Assembly (NCBI GenBank): GCA_033064195.1
Contig: JARBJD010000051.1
Coordinates: 186,001-250,000, forward strand
Length of the DNA: 64,000 nucleotides
DNA from: Blattamonas nauphoetae
Lineage: Eukaryota; Preaxostyla; Oxymonadida
Reading direction: 5' to 3'
A program made the translations under genes and the position numbers. The notes beneath the pieces are model-generated. The model had not been told where the DNA came from and did not search any database. It was given only the letters and a program-made list of their open reading frames with translations. Of this stretch, positions 18,906 to 32,500 are shown piece by piece (the first letter of the stretch is position 1; the number at the start of each line of letters is the position of its first letter).

Positions 18906-21900
18906 GTGCCCGGATAAACCCGCACAAAATACATAAACCCGCACAAATTCTAGTTTTGAGAAATCAAGTTGAAATAATTGCACTGATCTTGAAATTTGCA
19001 TTTTTATCTCACCACATCACATATTAAATCTGTTGGTATCACTATTTTTTTAATGGTTGTGATCAAGATTGGATTCCACAAAAAAGCGTCTCACGAGATT
19101 GATATTTCATGAAATGAAAAATACAATTCAGATAATATAGTAGCAATTGTGATTACAAGGAGTTGACGCCATTTGCATCACACGGTGAGCGAGTGGGTTT
19201 CCTCTTGCAATGGTAGCCGAGAGCCAGCAGGATGGTCTGGAACTCAATGGTGAGAGGCTTGTGCGTGGGCAAGTTGCAGAGTGTGAGTGTGGTGTCAATA
19301 TGGGAGTTGGATGGTTCATATCTTGCTGATAATTAGCTTTGTGGTTGTGGAAGGCATTGAAAACTAATGAAACAGGAGCTGAAAGAAGAATAATAGAAGT
19401 GAGAGAAGATTGACAAGAACGTTGAAACAAAAGAAAGATTGAATGGAATGAAGAGGAAGGCGAGTATATTGACAAACCGAATGGCCTTGTCATCGAATGT
19501 GTATCATGTGTCATCCGTTCAGTGTGCTCCGTCGACGTCTTCGGCTTGGATTTCATCAGATCGAGGTTGATGTCCTCCTCGAATTTCCGCTCTGCGCAAC
19601 ATGTCAGCCTGGGATCCTGTGTTCATAGGGAAAGACTGGATGTTGAGTCGACACAAGTGACTGTGTCATCTTGAGCGGGCATGGCCTCATCAGCTGTCCT
19701 GAGATGGAGAGGACGGGATGATGAACAATAGTTGAGTGGTGAAAGGAGACTACAAACTGATTCATCGATAAACAGAATTGTGATCTGACTTCAGAACATG
19801 ATCATCCCACTTGCACCATTGCCTTTGATCCTTTCGAGAAAGCCTGGTTCTTCCCGTTATCTATCTGGAAAGATGAGGAGAAGAAAAGCACTCATCAAAT
19901 TCCATCGAATGCTGAGCTGACGAGGATTTCATGAGTGGTACTGCGCTCAGGTAGAGAAGACACTTGGCGTTGATTATCCTGTTTATGTGTGTGGAAAAAC
20001 TTGAGAGAGAATGAAGTTGTTTCTCACATTCTCCGCCAGACACAGCTCCACAATCGAAACTGCCAGTCTCGACTCCATCGCCTGCTGTCGCTTCACAAAA
20101 CTCTCTGCAAGTTAAGTCGGATTGGTAGCGACATAGCACAATGACGTGTCGAGATCCAACAGAGTGTGGATGTCTTACGGGTTGGGCTCACACGGATATC
20201 GGTAAACCCCGCTGTTCTTCCCAAAACGATCACTGTTGACAACTACGTAGCGGAAGGAGACTCCATCCATCTCTTCGATCCCGATGTGGGCGGAATGCTT
20301 CCTTCCGTGGAACTTCACAACGGTCCGCTTTCGGAGCAAGACAGCGTGCTGAGAGCGAGTGAATGCGATTCCATTGGTCTGGGATGCGGTGAATAGTAGA
20401 GACGAGATCCACTGGAGGATCTTCTGTTGGATGCGGAGCTGTTCGATGTCCTTAATCTGGCTGGGCCTGCCTTATGTCGTCGTTGCGGAGGTACGTGATG
20501 AGGAGGAGATGAAGTTTGAACGAGTCGGTTCGTGTTTTGAGGGCCTTCCACTGTTCGATGTGTCCACAACCTGTCTTTCATTGTTTGAGATCTGTGTTGA
20601 AGCGATGCGCGGCGTCATCCATTCCTTTCGCGTTGAGGTCGTTGAACTGCCCAGTTTTCCAGTGATCCCACAATCTCTGCCTTTCCGCCTTCTGCCCCCA
20701 ACCCAAACAACTTGAAGTCGACCATGCGAACCCCCTGCTGTGCAATGAACTGCTTGTAAGCTTGGAACTTGGAGGGCGGGGAACTCGGTGTATGTTTCGA
20801 ATCTGTTCATAGAACGAGAGTTGCTGCGAACTTGCGTGCTCCGGATCGTCGGGCTGGTGTTCTGAGCTGATTCGATAGACTTGGTGTCGTTGTCTTCTTC
20901 GTTTTCGGTGAAGATACGAGGGAAGGCTTGTGCATTCATGATTACCTCTTCTCACGTCGAACACAATCTTCGTCAAGTTATTGATCACTGGATTCCACTC
21001 AGTCTTCTGTCCAGTGAGGATGGCGTTTCACGGAGAGAAGAAGGGCTTCGAGGACCAAAGAGAGAATCAGTTTGAGGCATTCGTTGAAAAGAGTGAACGC
21101 GTTTTGGAGCAAGTCTTGCAGTCTGGAACAATGGCAAGAGTCGATGAAGATGAGTGGAATGCGGGCGAGGCACATGATGATCATCTCCACGCATGTTTAT
21201 CTGCCTCTTTGAAGCCGAGACCAGCTTCAGCACATTCGAGCACATCTTGTGAGCATTTGAGCAGAATGTGAGGGTGCTGGGAGCGAGGAGCAGCTCGTTC
21301 TCATATGCTTCGACACAGTCGACCACCCTCGAAGAATCTGTTGTGATCCCCTCTCTGTTGCGTGGTCGAACACGATGACGATCGTTCCAACTGCGTTCTC
21401 TTCAACAATCTCCATCTTCTCTTTCCGTCGATGATGAAAGGGTCAGGTTGGACGAGACACCTTTCTGGATGCTAATTTGGGGTGCATTGCAAACTATGAG
21501 AGGTCAGAGTTAAGCACAACTTCGGGAGTGTCAGACTCTTGACACGGAACTTTTCCACCTGTCTGAAGATGCACAGATCCTCTTCACTTCCGTCTTCAGA
21601 GTGAGGTCATTCAGGAGCGGTATCATCTCGCCAATGTGTGTGATGACAAAGTTCACAACGTGGAGGACAGTCTGGATCAGCTTGATGCACGTGCCGTGGT
21701 TCAAATTGCGTCCCATTCCTTCACTTTTGGCGTCCACTTCAATCACCGTTCTGTCGTTGTCGTTCGTTTCGTATTCGCTGTCTTTTGCTTTCATTAGCAA
21801 CTTCTTGTCGAGAGGGCTCTCTTTGATGGCTTTCTCATTCTTGCCCGGCTTCTGGCCTTCCATTGCCTGTGTGACAGTCAAACTGGCGTCGTCCATCCGC

Positions 21901-23971
21901 ATTCCTTTTGTAGCTGGATCGGTGTAGCCGCGAGGCATGAACATCGCCAGAGACAGAAGGAGAGATGGGTTGCTATCAGCAGTGGCTGTCAAAAACGGAT
22001 CCTCGTCTTGGATGACTTGGAGAAGACTGAGAACTGGAGCGATTCGGACTCCCGTCAGCATCGATCCTGTCTCCACCATCAATCCAATGTTATTTGGACG
22101 GATGACAACCGATGCGCAAACGTCTGAGAGATTTGCTGTGATGAGTGTCTTGCTAGTCTTTGCGGAGTGACCTGACTTGGCAATGCCACAAGAAACAGAG
22201 TTGATACGGATGTCGAGTTGTGGGAGGTGAGCTTCGAGAGCAAGAGATGTGACGAAGAAGGCGAGGAGTCTCTTTCGAGCTATGAAGGTGTTGAGGTTTC
22301 TCTTTTCTTCTCTTTTCAACTGATTCGAGAGCTCCTTCTTGTCTTTCTCCTGATCCTGGTCAGCTGGTCCTGCCAAACAACATGCCTCCATCATCTTCAG
22401 AATCACCGGAATCATGCGAAGGGCTTCCTTGAGAAGAGGGACGAGAATTGTCATGAGATCTCGCAGCCCACCCTCCGCGATGTTCACAAAAGCTGCACTC
22501 ACATCGACTCTCAGTGTGGTCCTTGGAGAGTACTTGTTCATCAGCTCGTTTCTGATCGCGTCTTCCAATACTCGCATCTTTGCCACGGCAAGTGCGATCT
22601 TCGCTGCTGTCTCGAAGCGAAGTTCCTCTTCATATGAAGTGGAGATGATGATGAGCGGGATGATGACAGAGATTGAGTCGATGAATGAGCTTGTCGGGAC
22701 AGTATTCTCGTCCTCTCGATGAACCCACGCGGAGAACTGGCTTGTTGTGACGATGCTGGTTCCGGTCAACTGGACGGTCAGAAGCTGAATGTCTGACTTG
22801 TTCGGCAGCACGTGGTGGTCATGTTTGGTTGGGCCATCGTTCCTGGTACGCCAGTGTCACACAACTTGGTGTGGACAGAGAATAGCAGATCGGTAAACTC
22901 ACACACGACGGTGTTGACCAACTCTCCGCCCAAATCTGATGTGATGAGGGAGTCGATGGGGATTCGCATGCTGCCAGCCTTCCCGCCGAGTGTCATGACA
23001 GGAGGAAGGAAGGATGTTACACTCGATCTGTCACTCGCTGTCCGTTTCTCACTTCTGGCTATTCTACGCCGAATGGATGGTCAAGCATGTCTAACTTATC
23101 GACTCCAGAATGCACATGGACAGATGGGATCGACTTGTTGAAGAGGGAGTTGGCGAGCTTAATTATGTGCAATATGAGAGAGAAGAGTTCCTTTGGACAA
23201 ACAATCCCAGCGTACAGATTCTTGCGATGGCAGAGCAGTGTGACAGTGATTCCCTCGTTCATCACTATCTGGTTGTCCTTGCTATCCAATTTTCGCAGTC
23301 CCTCGTCGAATTGGGTGTGCATTTCTGGATACCGAGATAGTATTGTTGCAATTGAGCGATTCAGAGTGGAATTGATTCTTTTCTGGTTGGGAGTAAGATT
23401 CGCGAGATGCTCGGCGAAATTCAAAATAGAACGATTATCGTCGTTCACGCCCATAAAGCAATCAATCATATGCATCCGCATGTTCATTACGTCCGCTCCA
23501 AGTGATAGGTTAAGTTTTCCTTTCGACATTGCGAGTGAAAGTTTGGTGTCTGGAGCTCCGAGACAAGAATGATGGAATGAGATTGCAAGCGAAATTGTAG
23601 TTGGTGTAAGAAGTGGAAGGTAGTCGACAGCGTTATCTGAAAAGTTCGATCAAGAGCTGCGTTTTGTTCAGCGATCTTGGATTGTGTCTGAGAGCTAGGA
23701 TGGCGGGTTCAGCAAGTTCTCGCGTTGTCTGGTGTGAGTGAAAGTTGTGAGGAGGAGGTGTTGAATGTGATAGAGCACAGTTTATCATTCTTCAAGTGTT
23801 CTGCACAAATGTGACCCACTTTTTGATTTTGAACTGACTCCCTTTTAATCAATTTGGAGTAACTAGTTCTAAAAAGTGAAAAAATGAAATGGAAGGAATT
23901 AATCCATAAAGATGATCAACATTTTGGATTTTGTGCGGGTTTATGGATAAAAGCGGGTTTATCCGGTGACT
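18906..23971. mobile_element. 5.1-kb element with terminal inverted repeats, unknown family, fossil
   Basis: Ends share the inverted words CCGGATAAACCCGC and, 15 bp further in, ATAAACCCGCACAAA. A 3-bp repeat ATA flanks it (18903-18905, 23972-23974), and excising the element plus one ATA restores the host codon frame (FTIVITDNP). Coding-like sequence fills the minus strand from about 23800 to 20150; the largest single frame is 21531-22811 (426 codons), another lies at 23059-23529. I recognise neither a transposase nor a capsid, polymerase or integrase, so the family is open. It looks broken in several places. Age: younger than the segment duplication, since only the left copy has it. Confidence 0.7.
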
Positions 23972-24306
23972 ATAACAATTGTGAAATCAAGACGAGAATT
24001 TGATGTCAAGAGACCGGTCGCTGTCGAGTCGTATGGGAGGAGGTGGCAACCTTGATGACACTTGTCTTTGAGAATGTCTTCAAGACGAAGACGAAACGAC
24101 TCAATTTTTTGGAATGTCGCAGGATCAGACTGAACATTTTTGTTTGAGAGAAATGCTTCAATATCTTTGTTGATTGGAGGTTCAGTGAGATTAATCGATT
24201 GTGTCTTGTAGAATTGTACTGAAGTCATTGGGTAATTTGAATGTGTATTCTGTGAGTCACAAACGATCGAACCTTTATTAAAGAACCGGGACACGAACAG
24301 ATTCAA
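23972..24306 (-). pseudogene. severed N-terminal part of the left-copy TUT-like domain
   Basis: Starts with a Met at 24306 and carries the family's N-terminal blocks: INLTEPPINKDIEAFL, VQSDPATFQKIESFRLRL, KDKCHQGCHLLPY and LLTSNSRLDFTI, where it meets the 5-kb element. The glycine of the nucleotidyltransferase GS motif is also changed here (YDST rather than YGST), a sign of relaxed constraint relative to the right copy. Confidence 0.7.
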
Positions 24307-24576
24307 TCAGGAAAAGCCCATGGTGTCGACTATCTGAGGAAAAAGTGACAGGTAGAGAGAAAATGACGCCAAATTAGGTGTCACCATGAACGGAAACTGC
24401 TCAAATAACGAAGCCCAGTCGGGACATCTGGGAGTTGGGCCGATCAATCAACAAACCTTGTCTATTCCAATCGTTGCCTATTGACCCTTTTCGATGAAAT
24501 TTCAACAATTATCACACACTGAATGAAAAGGCAATTGGAGTGGCACTCATGAATGATTACGCGAAATAATGAAACT

Positions 24577-25502
24577 TCACAACTCATCCAAATTCTCAGT
24601 ATCTTCCTTCGACTTCCTCTTCGACTTTTTGGTTTGCTTCATCAACTTTTCTTCCTCAGCCTGTAAAAGTTCTGTTTGTTGTTTCAGTCGATCCATGACG
24701 TCGTTCATTTTGTCGTCGAAGATTTTGATTCGTTGTCTGATTTCGTCGTCAGTGACATCTTCCCACTTTCGTTTCTGAACTGTCTCTCCAGTCTCCGTCT
24801 CCATGGTGCTGTCGCCTTCCTTTCCTGTGTCAAACTGAGCCAACCACTTGGTCTCTTCGTTGGCAATCATCAAAATCTCAACAGCAACAACCTGCGCATC
24901 CACTCCCATCGAAGCAAGCTCAGCGCTGATGTTGGCCGCCCCCTTGATTCTCCCTCTCAACCCCTCCTCCAAATCCTTTCGGCTCTTCTTTGTGGCCACT
25001 CGGTTGATGATAGGCTCGACATAGTCGTTGATCTGTCGAAGCTTCTTTTCGAGTTCAACGGCAATCTCTTCCATGGGAGAGGTTGGCTGGTGGTCTGCTT
25101 CTTCTGGCTCGTCGATTGGCTCGTCCACATCCGCCTCGTCTGTCTCAGATGCTTTCTTCTGTGCCTCTTCCCTCCTCTTCTTCTTCCTTTCCTGCTCCTC
25201 GGCGAAACGAGTCGCAGCATTTGTCTTGTTTTGTTCCTGTCTTGTCAGGAAATCGTCGACGATTGTTTCAGACCCCTTCTCGGACATCATCTCCACCCAC
25301 TCCTTCGCAGACTGGATCTCCTTAAGAGCTACTGCCCTCTCCTCGTCCGTCGAGACCTCAACAGCCATCCCCTCCTTCCTCTCCATGATCTCCTCCATGG
25401 CAGACAGGAGTTGGAGGGCCTCACCGAGCTGAGTGTCGACGTGTTCCTCAAAGATCTGTCTCTCCATCACTGAATACAGTTTGGTGTAGCAACCGTACGA
25501 TT
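24577..25502 (-). pseudogene. duplicated 3' fragment of the GRP170-like gene
   Basis: Encodes 297 residues identical to the C terminus of the full gene at 34571-35496, including the final ENLDEL. At nucleotide level I see only about three differences over ~926 bp. Similarity stops abruptly at 25502 (after CAACCGTACGATTC), so this is the breakpoint of the tandem duplication, not an independent gene. It has no signal peptide or ATPase domain. An ORF with its own Met (25470) exists and could be translated as a charged coiled-coil fragment, but nothing supports a promoter. Confidence 0.85.
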
Positions 25503-26399
25503 CATGTTCGCAACACCGTTGCTGAAACAGCAGCGATGGAAAGACGTGATATCTCGATTAAAATAGATACATGCGCCTGACTTTGCAATGTTACCAGAGA
25601 ATGTGGGATCAAAGAAGGTTAAAACAGCAGATAAAGAGTCGAAAACAACTGCTACGATTCCAGATGTTGATTGTTATGGAAATCTGCATCCTAACATCTC
25701 AAAGAGTCCCAGTGAGTCGACTGAAAAGAAAAGGCGGTTGTTGGTTTGTTGGCCTTCTGGTGCTTTGAAACAGAATTGCTCACTTGTATGAACACCAAAG
25801 ATTGCAAGTAGAATTGATTGTAAGCTGTTGAGAGTGGAGTGTTGCACGAAAATGCCACCGAACAGCCTTCAATCACCAGTTTTGGGAATGCCTCCAATTC
25901 TGCACGGTTTTTCACAATTCCAATCAGTCTGCTTCGATATATTCCCTCAATTGAGCAACCAGATATGCTGAATGGTCGGCGGCATTCGAGAGGCAGCTTT
26001 CACGACAAAATGATTTCATGGTGCCCCAAGACGCATAATCGTGACATTCGGTACTCGTGGGTGCAATATTTCTGTCTTTTGCAGCATCATACTGTGGTGC
26101 AATGCGTCATTTGACCTGTTCACATCATTTCGTCAATCGAAACGTGAAAAAAACGATTGATACCAAAATACGGAAGAATCACTGTTTGGAGGTGGGAATG
26201 TGGACGAATGGAGTCTGGCATGAATGGAGGAGGGTGACGAGACGATCAGAGACAGAGAATCGATGATATTGAAAAGATGTTGAAATAAGCACACACACTT
26301 CATCTGCTCCTGACCATGATTTCATCAAACGGATGAATAGCAATGTCGTCCGAAGTATCACACCATAGTTGGTGTTTTCACGATTCGACTAGTTTTTCG
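25503..26399. other. unique spacer at the duplication junction
   Basis: No counterpart next to the right copy. Short plus-strand frames (25588-25791 with PENVGSKKVKTADKES; 25839-26114) look mildly coding but match nothing I know. Could be part of an older gene trapped at the breakpoint. Confidence 0.35.
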
Positions 26400-26574
26400 A
26401 GTTCGATCGGATCCTCCCACAATCAAGTGAATCCGATCGATTTTGGGCAAAATCGATTGGGATGTCATTTTCAGTGAAATAATTTGGAAAATAGATCAGA
26501 TTTGAAGAATTGTAATGAGAGACAAATCGAGAGTGTGTTTGCACGAGTAAAAACAGAAATCAAAAAAGTAGCAT

Positions 26575-29500
26575 TTAATCAGGGCTGAGATGAGGATACT
26601 TGGTGTAAAAGGCTTTGAGTTCAGAATCTGACACATTCTCTCCCCGTGATTTTCGGTAATCAGGAGGATCTGCAAAAAAATCTCCATGTTCCTTTCCCAA
26701 ATGTGCGTAAACACTGCCTGAATCGGTTGCAGTGAAGAGACCACAAGTGTAGCAATATTGAATCGAACAATTATTACAACAGACGCGATTACAGCCAGTT
26801 TCTTTGTACGACATGCATTTGCAGTTTGGACAGAATCGATACCCAAGCGGGGGAACTAGTTTGTTCTTGCATTGATTCGGAGGATGCCATTGTCCGCAGT
26901 CCGCACAGAGGAACAGCTTGCAGCCGAGATGGGAGCATGAGAGGCGAGTTCCACGTGGTGGGCGAGGCATCAGGATTGTCGGGTGTTCTGGGCAGCAGAC
27001 AAGCTTCGGTGATTTGCGGAGAGCCGCTTGGCCATTCACTGACACCCAAATTTGCACCATCGGTTTCAGCGATGGCTCATCAAGAAATGCTACCATTTGC
27101 TGAGCGAGTGGGATCATTGGCCATCTTTCTGGTTGTTCGGATTCCGTAACGTCGCTACACTCATCCACAAGGGAAAGAAGGGAGAGTTGAGTTGGATTGG
27201 AGACAATCGCAGTCATGTGCGGTTGTTTATGTCCACCCGCAACGTAAGATTTTGTTGATTCATTGAAAAGGTCTTCCAGACAGTCGAGACAGAACGGTTT
27301 CATTTGAATTGTGCCGTCCCGCTGATACACATTCAGTCGCCGTTTCGACCTCTTCGTGACATCGCCGCAATACAAATAGTCGCCGAGCAGTTCCGCCTGC
27401 TCCCCTTCGGTCTCGGACGGAGTTGATGCCCCAAGACTCTTCATGACTGTCTCATATTCCTTCTCTGAGACAGTGGAGGGGATGAGGAGGAGCCTGTTAT
27501 GAATGTCGATGGCCCATCGTGTTTTTTCATTCTTTCCTCGAAGTTGGCGGGAGATGATTTTGTTGACGTTATGCATGTCGAACGAGTCGTCAAGAGTTTT
27601 TTGGAGGAATGGAATGTGCGGGTGATTCTCAGGATCCAGAAGAAGAGCATGTGCTCTGTCGACTTGTTCTTTTGGGCCTCCCCACTTGTTTCCTTTTCGC
27701 TTGATCATCGTAAGTTTGTGATGTGTGAGCCAGTCATTGATGCAATTTTGCACGAGAGGCCGATTCATCACACAGCGAGGGACAATTGCAGATGGGAAGA
27801 CGAGTGGCGTGAGGATCTCTCCAACCAATGCACGTTCCAATTCGGTGACAAACGTCAGAAGGAAATCTGACGAGAGAAGTTGGACAAATATATCTCCATG
27901 GAACTGGCGGGTTTTCGATTCTTGGTATTCTTTCTGGAACACCACAATTGCCCCAAACTTTTGTGTGACTGAACTGATTTTTGACACAAATTCGTTCTTT
28001 TTCAAACCAGAATCTGTGCGATTGTGGATGGTCACACCGACAAGTGGAATAGATTCCATGGTTGTCGTTGTTCGGCAAAGTTCATCAATTTTTCTCTTTA
28101 TTGTTCCATTGTTGTCCTCATTCTTAACAGTGATTGAGACAATCCCGTTGATTGTGTCTGAATGGAGGAGGGATCCGAGTTTTGATTCCTTCAGAAAAGT
28201 TTTGATCTCCTTGAATGGAATGGAATGTATTTTTTGATGTTTCACTCCTTTCAGAGAATCATTTCGGTTGAAGAGATTCTGTCTCTCATTTTTGAGTTGG
28301 GCTTGCTGTTGTATCATCGTTGTTTTATTCCGTGTTGAGTTCCATGCGTCTTTGATTCGTGCTTCCTCCGCTTTAATTGCTTGAATTCTGAGTTTGTTTC
28401 GTTCAAACTCTTGTTTTTCATCGGCTGACATCTCTTTTTTGGGGACACGGGGTCCTCTTTTCTTCTCCGTGTCTGTTGTGAATCCCCTCAAATTGATGGG
28501 CTGGGTCAACGACTTGTTCATGTTCAAAAACATGGAGTACCGTTCGATTGTGGATGTGACAGGGTGAGATTTGCTTTGAGTTTGATCGAGTTGAATATCT
28601 GGTGGAAGCTGGGGAACAACTCCATCAACAATCAACTTATCTCTTGGATCATGGAAGAGAAGAAGATGTGATGACGATTGAACTTCGATGGTTCCTCTCA
28701 TGATTTGATTCGCTGTGTGGACGAGATATTGCTTGGTTGTGTATTCTGCATGAATTGTCTGTCGTGTCCACGTGAGTGGGTTCATCCCTGGGATCGTCAG
28801 CTCAGTCAGCACCACGAGATGATCGGAGAAGTAATGGTCTGTCGAGAAGACGCTCGTTACCTTGTGGGAAACACATGGATTGTAGAATTGGTCCTGTTTC
28901 TGTTGAGAATTGTCGGAGTCTGCCAGAGGGATCGAGAGAGATTCTCCAGTGATTGCGATGACGATCTCATCATTCTTTGAGGCAAGCAGAGGACGATGCT
29001 GAACAAGGAAATCAATCGATCGCTGTGTCATTGAGTATGGACGGATTTTGGTGTCCTTGAAGAAAATTGTTTTGCTGATCATTTCGTCAGATCCATAACT
29101 TGTCATTGCAACAGCACAATTTATCACTTCGTGCTGAAGAAGAACTGTTCGACCAACAAAAGGAAGCACCTGTCTCACTGAATCGATAGCTTTCTGAAGA
29201 ATGGTGCAGTCGTCCTCATTTTTGGGGATGGCAGTGACAACCGCCGAGTCTGGATGTTGGCTGAGGATGCAAAATTCCGTTCCTGCGTTCAGTCCTGTGA
29301 TGTCTTTGGACTTGAACATCCCCACGAAATGTTCTGAAGTTTCCAAATACGCTTTCAGAAGAGGGAGAGTGAATGGATTGTTCAGAGACGCCTCACATTT
29401 GACAGAGATTGGACGACGTTGGTTTGGCTTTGTGAAGTTTCGATGAAGGAGGCTTCCGTAAGTTTCTTTTGTGGTTGTGTTGGGAGAGATCTCAAAGACA

Positions 29501-32500
29501 AAACAGTTCTCGGGACACGATAATCCTGTTTGACCAGGTCTGTTTTTGACTGAAATGACTGACCTTACATCTTCGGAGAATGAGAGGGAAGGATGGCCTT
29601 GGTAAATCAGAATCGGACTGTTCATGCAATCAGCGACGGTAAGGAAGGATGCTTCTCTGCAGGAGATATAAGACTCGTTTCGAGCTCTGATGCAATCAAT
29701 GAGTTTCTGGATGGTGTCCATCAACTTCTCCCTCTCTGAACAGTATTCTTCAACCTTCTCCCAGATTGTAGTCCGTGCAATGTCTTTTGCCCGCTTTTTC
29801 ATCAAATCCTCCACGTCGAAGATGATTCGAGGGGCATCCTTGCCAGCCAATCCAAACTTCAAAGCGTTGTCTTTCGTTGATCCTTTGCACTTCCGCATTT
29901 GGAGGAGAGTGAGCATCAATGTCACAATGTCTGAATCTTCGCAATAGTTTGAACGGAGGTGTTCGTTGTTTTCATCGGTGACGAGACGGGACGATGTGAA
30001 GACGAGGACGATGAAGAAGCAGACCAGCTCAACAATCATGCGCTCTTCCTCTGATTGGACAACCGCTTCTGCTTTCGTGGCGAGGATGGAAGATGCCAAG
30101 AACGGCGACAATTTGGAGAAGATCGCCAACTCTCGACCGATCTCGGTGAGTTTGCGTGTCTGCGAGTCCAACGCTCCGATTGATGTGAGTTCTGACAAGT
30201 AGTTGTTGATATCGTCGATTGGGATGGGGTCAGGGAGATTCTGGACTTTTTCCAAGTCGAGGTCGATCCCTCGAAGTCTGAGGATATCTCCCGCAATGTC
30301 AGAAGTGAGAATGGAGGGTGGGAGTTCGTTGATGGGTGGCTTGTCTTTGATCATAATTTGGACACAAACACCATCCCTTGTTCGTCCGACTCGTCCCCGC
30401 CTCTGTGTTTGGCTCTTCTCAGAGATTGGTTCTTCTGTCAGAATTGTCAATCCCTTTGCTCGATCATACGAGGCTTGATTGTGAATTCCGCAATCCACCA
30501 CAGCTGCCAGATTGTCGATAGTCACAGAGGACTCGATTGCTTCAGTTCCGATGATGATTTTGATAAGATTGGGATATTGTCGCATTTCTTGTTTGATCAA
30601 GCCCTTCGCAGTACTCGAGACGAAGCCAGCATACTTCACGATCATCACAAAGGTGGTTGTGGTATTGGTCCCGATCGTTTTGTTCAGATAGTGATCAAAG
30701 TCACTTTTCTTTTCGAGTTTTCCTTCCATATTCTCAAGGACGTTGACGGTTCGAAATATTGGTTGTGTTTTGGGTGATATTCGATTGCGGATTTCATGAT
30801 CAATCTCTTTCATTCGATTGTTTGTCGAGGTGAAGACGAGAAAATGTCCCTTTTCTCGATGTCCACTGACCATATCAGCCAAAATCTCGACAACTTCTTC
30901 CGCTGCTACCTTTGATGTGTTTGGCAATCTTTCGACTTCTTTCTTTCTGTCATCGATCGGGAAAAGCTGGGAATCGGAGAGTGATATATGTGAAATCGAC
31001 GGGAAGCATTTCAGAATACGTTCATCGGGAGTGGCTGACATCATGAGGACTTGGAGAGGGAAAGGATTGGCTCGGCATTTCTCACCCAATTTGGCAAGGA
31101 GAATGTCAGTGTCAACTGATCGTTCGTGGATTTCGTCCAGACAGAACCGTGTCCGTCCGATCAAGTCGAGTGTCTTCTGTTCTGCTTTAACCAAAAGTTT
31201 CACAGCTTTGAATGGCGGGAGGAGCGCAATAACAGGTTTGGTTATTTGTTGTCGGAGGAGTCCCAGAATTTCGTGCGGTTCCGAGGTGAGAACAACAGAG
31301 TCACCGAGGATCCTTGTGAAGTCAGCAATCTTGTCGGCGACAATGGCACTGCTTGGTTGTGTCATGATGAAGATCGGTCGCTGGAGATTGTCTTGGAGGG
31401 CTTTGATGGCAAAGATGAACGGAGAGCAGCGGGTCTTTCCACTTCCAGTTGAGCTTTTGAAATTCAGGAATGGATGCGGTGTGGTGAGGAACTCTGTGTG
31501 TTTGTCGTAGACAGCATACACCCTTGTGTTCCAGTTATCCTTCTCTGGTGAGAATACAATCCTGAACAGTTTGTCTTCAATGACCTTTGCTTCCAGAGTG
31601 TCATTTCCTGTCATGAATGCAGTGAACGTGCTGATGGCAGAGAAAATACGAACGAGGTCTTGTTTAACTTGTTCAACATTGCTCTGGGAGAGATACAGAG
31701 GAAGTTTGGTGCTAATATTGTTGAGAGATGAGCTGATCAATGTCATTGATTCCATCCATTCGGTACTCCTGCAGAAATAGTCCAGTGGGGCAAGGAGGCT
31801 AATAAAAGTTGTCTCGACATCGTCTTCGAAGAGAAAACTGTCGGTCAAGATTGTTTGAACATCGTTGAGGAGCGCCCTCTTCTGTTCAGGGTCGGAGATG
31901 GGAGGGGGCTGTAAAGGATGTGGATGAGGTGGAGGAGATGTTGAATTGACAGGCGACGGACTGGGTCTTCGACGTGGAATGTCTCGTTTGACACGATTCA
32001 CGAAGTGAGCCAGTCCCTTTTTCTTTTCTTCAGATGGATGGAGAAGATCATTCAGAGACGACGTTTTGATAATGTCCAGCGATTTACGTAAGGAAGACCT
32101 GACGGCGATTGACTTGTGTTGTCTGGCTGCAATGTTTGACGAATTGCGAAACGGATCGAGGATTGTGAAACATCCCTTGGCCTGTACTCCATGCAGACTT
32201 TTTGCTATTGAGTTTGTGTCCACAAGGCGACCGTGTCTGATGGAGAATGCCATCGAGAGCTTGAACGAGTTCAAGAAATCAAGAAAACCGAAGAAGAGGG
32301 AGGAGATGCTGGCGGGGTTGATCGGGCGAGGATCGGTTCCAAACGAAGCATCCGTCGGATTGGGAAGAAATCCCGCTTGGAGAGAGAGCCACAGCTCGGG
32401 ATCTTTTGAGAATCTGATCTGGAGGTCATCCACAACCGTGTCGACCACAAGATCCGGGTTCGATGCGTCGATGTATTCGTCAGATTGAAGGTTTGGGAGA

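Noticed and set aside
18906-23971. Calling the 5-kb element a Polinton or a specific virus-like family
   Set aside because: No polymerase, integrase, protease, packaging ATPase or capsid signature could be seen, and the ends and 3-bp flank do not fit the usual Polinton pattern.
24676-25473. 265-codon plus-strand frame opposite the GRP170 fragment (and its twin at 34670-35467)
   Set aside because: Antisense of a charged coiled-coil coding region. It is present in both copies only because the sense sequence is nearly identical.
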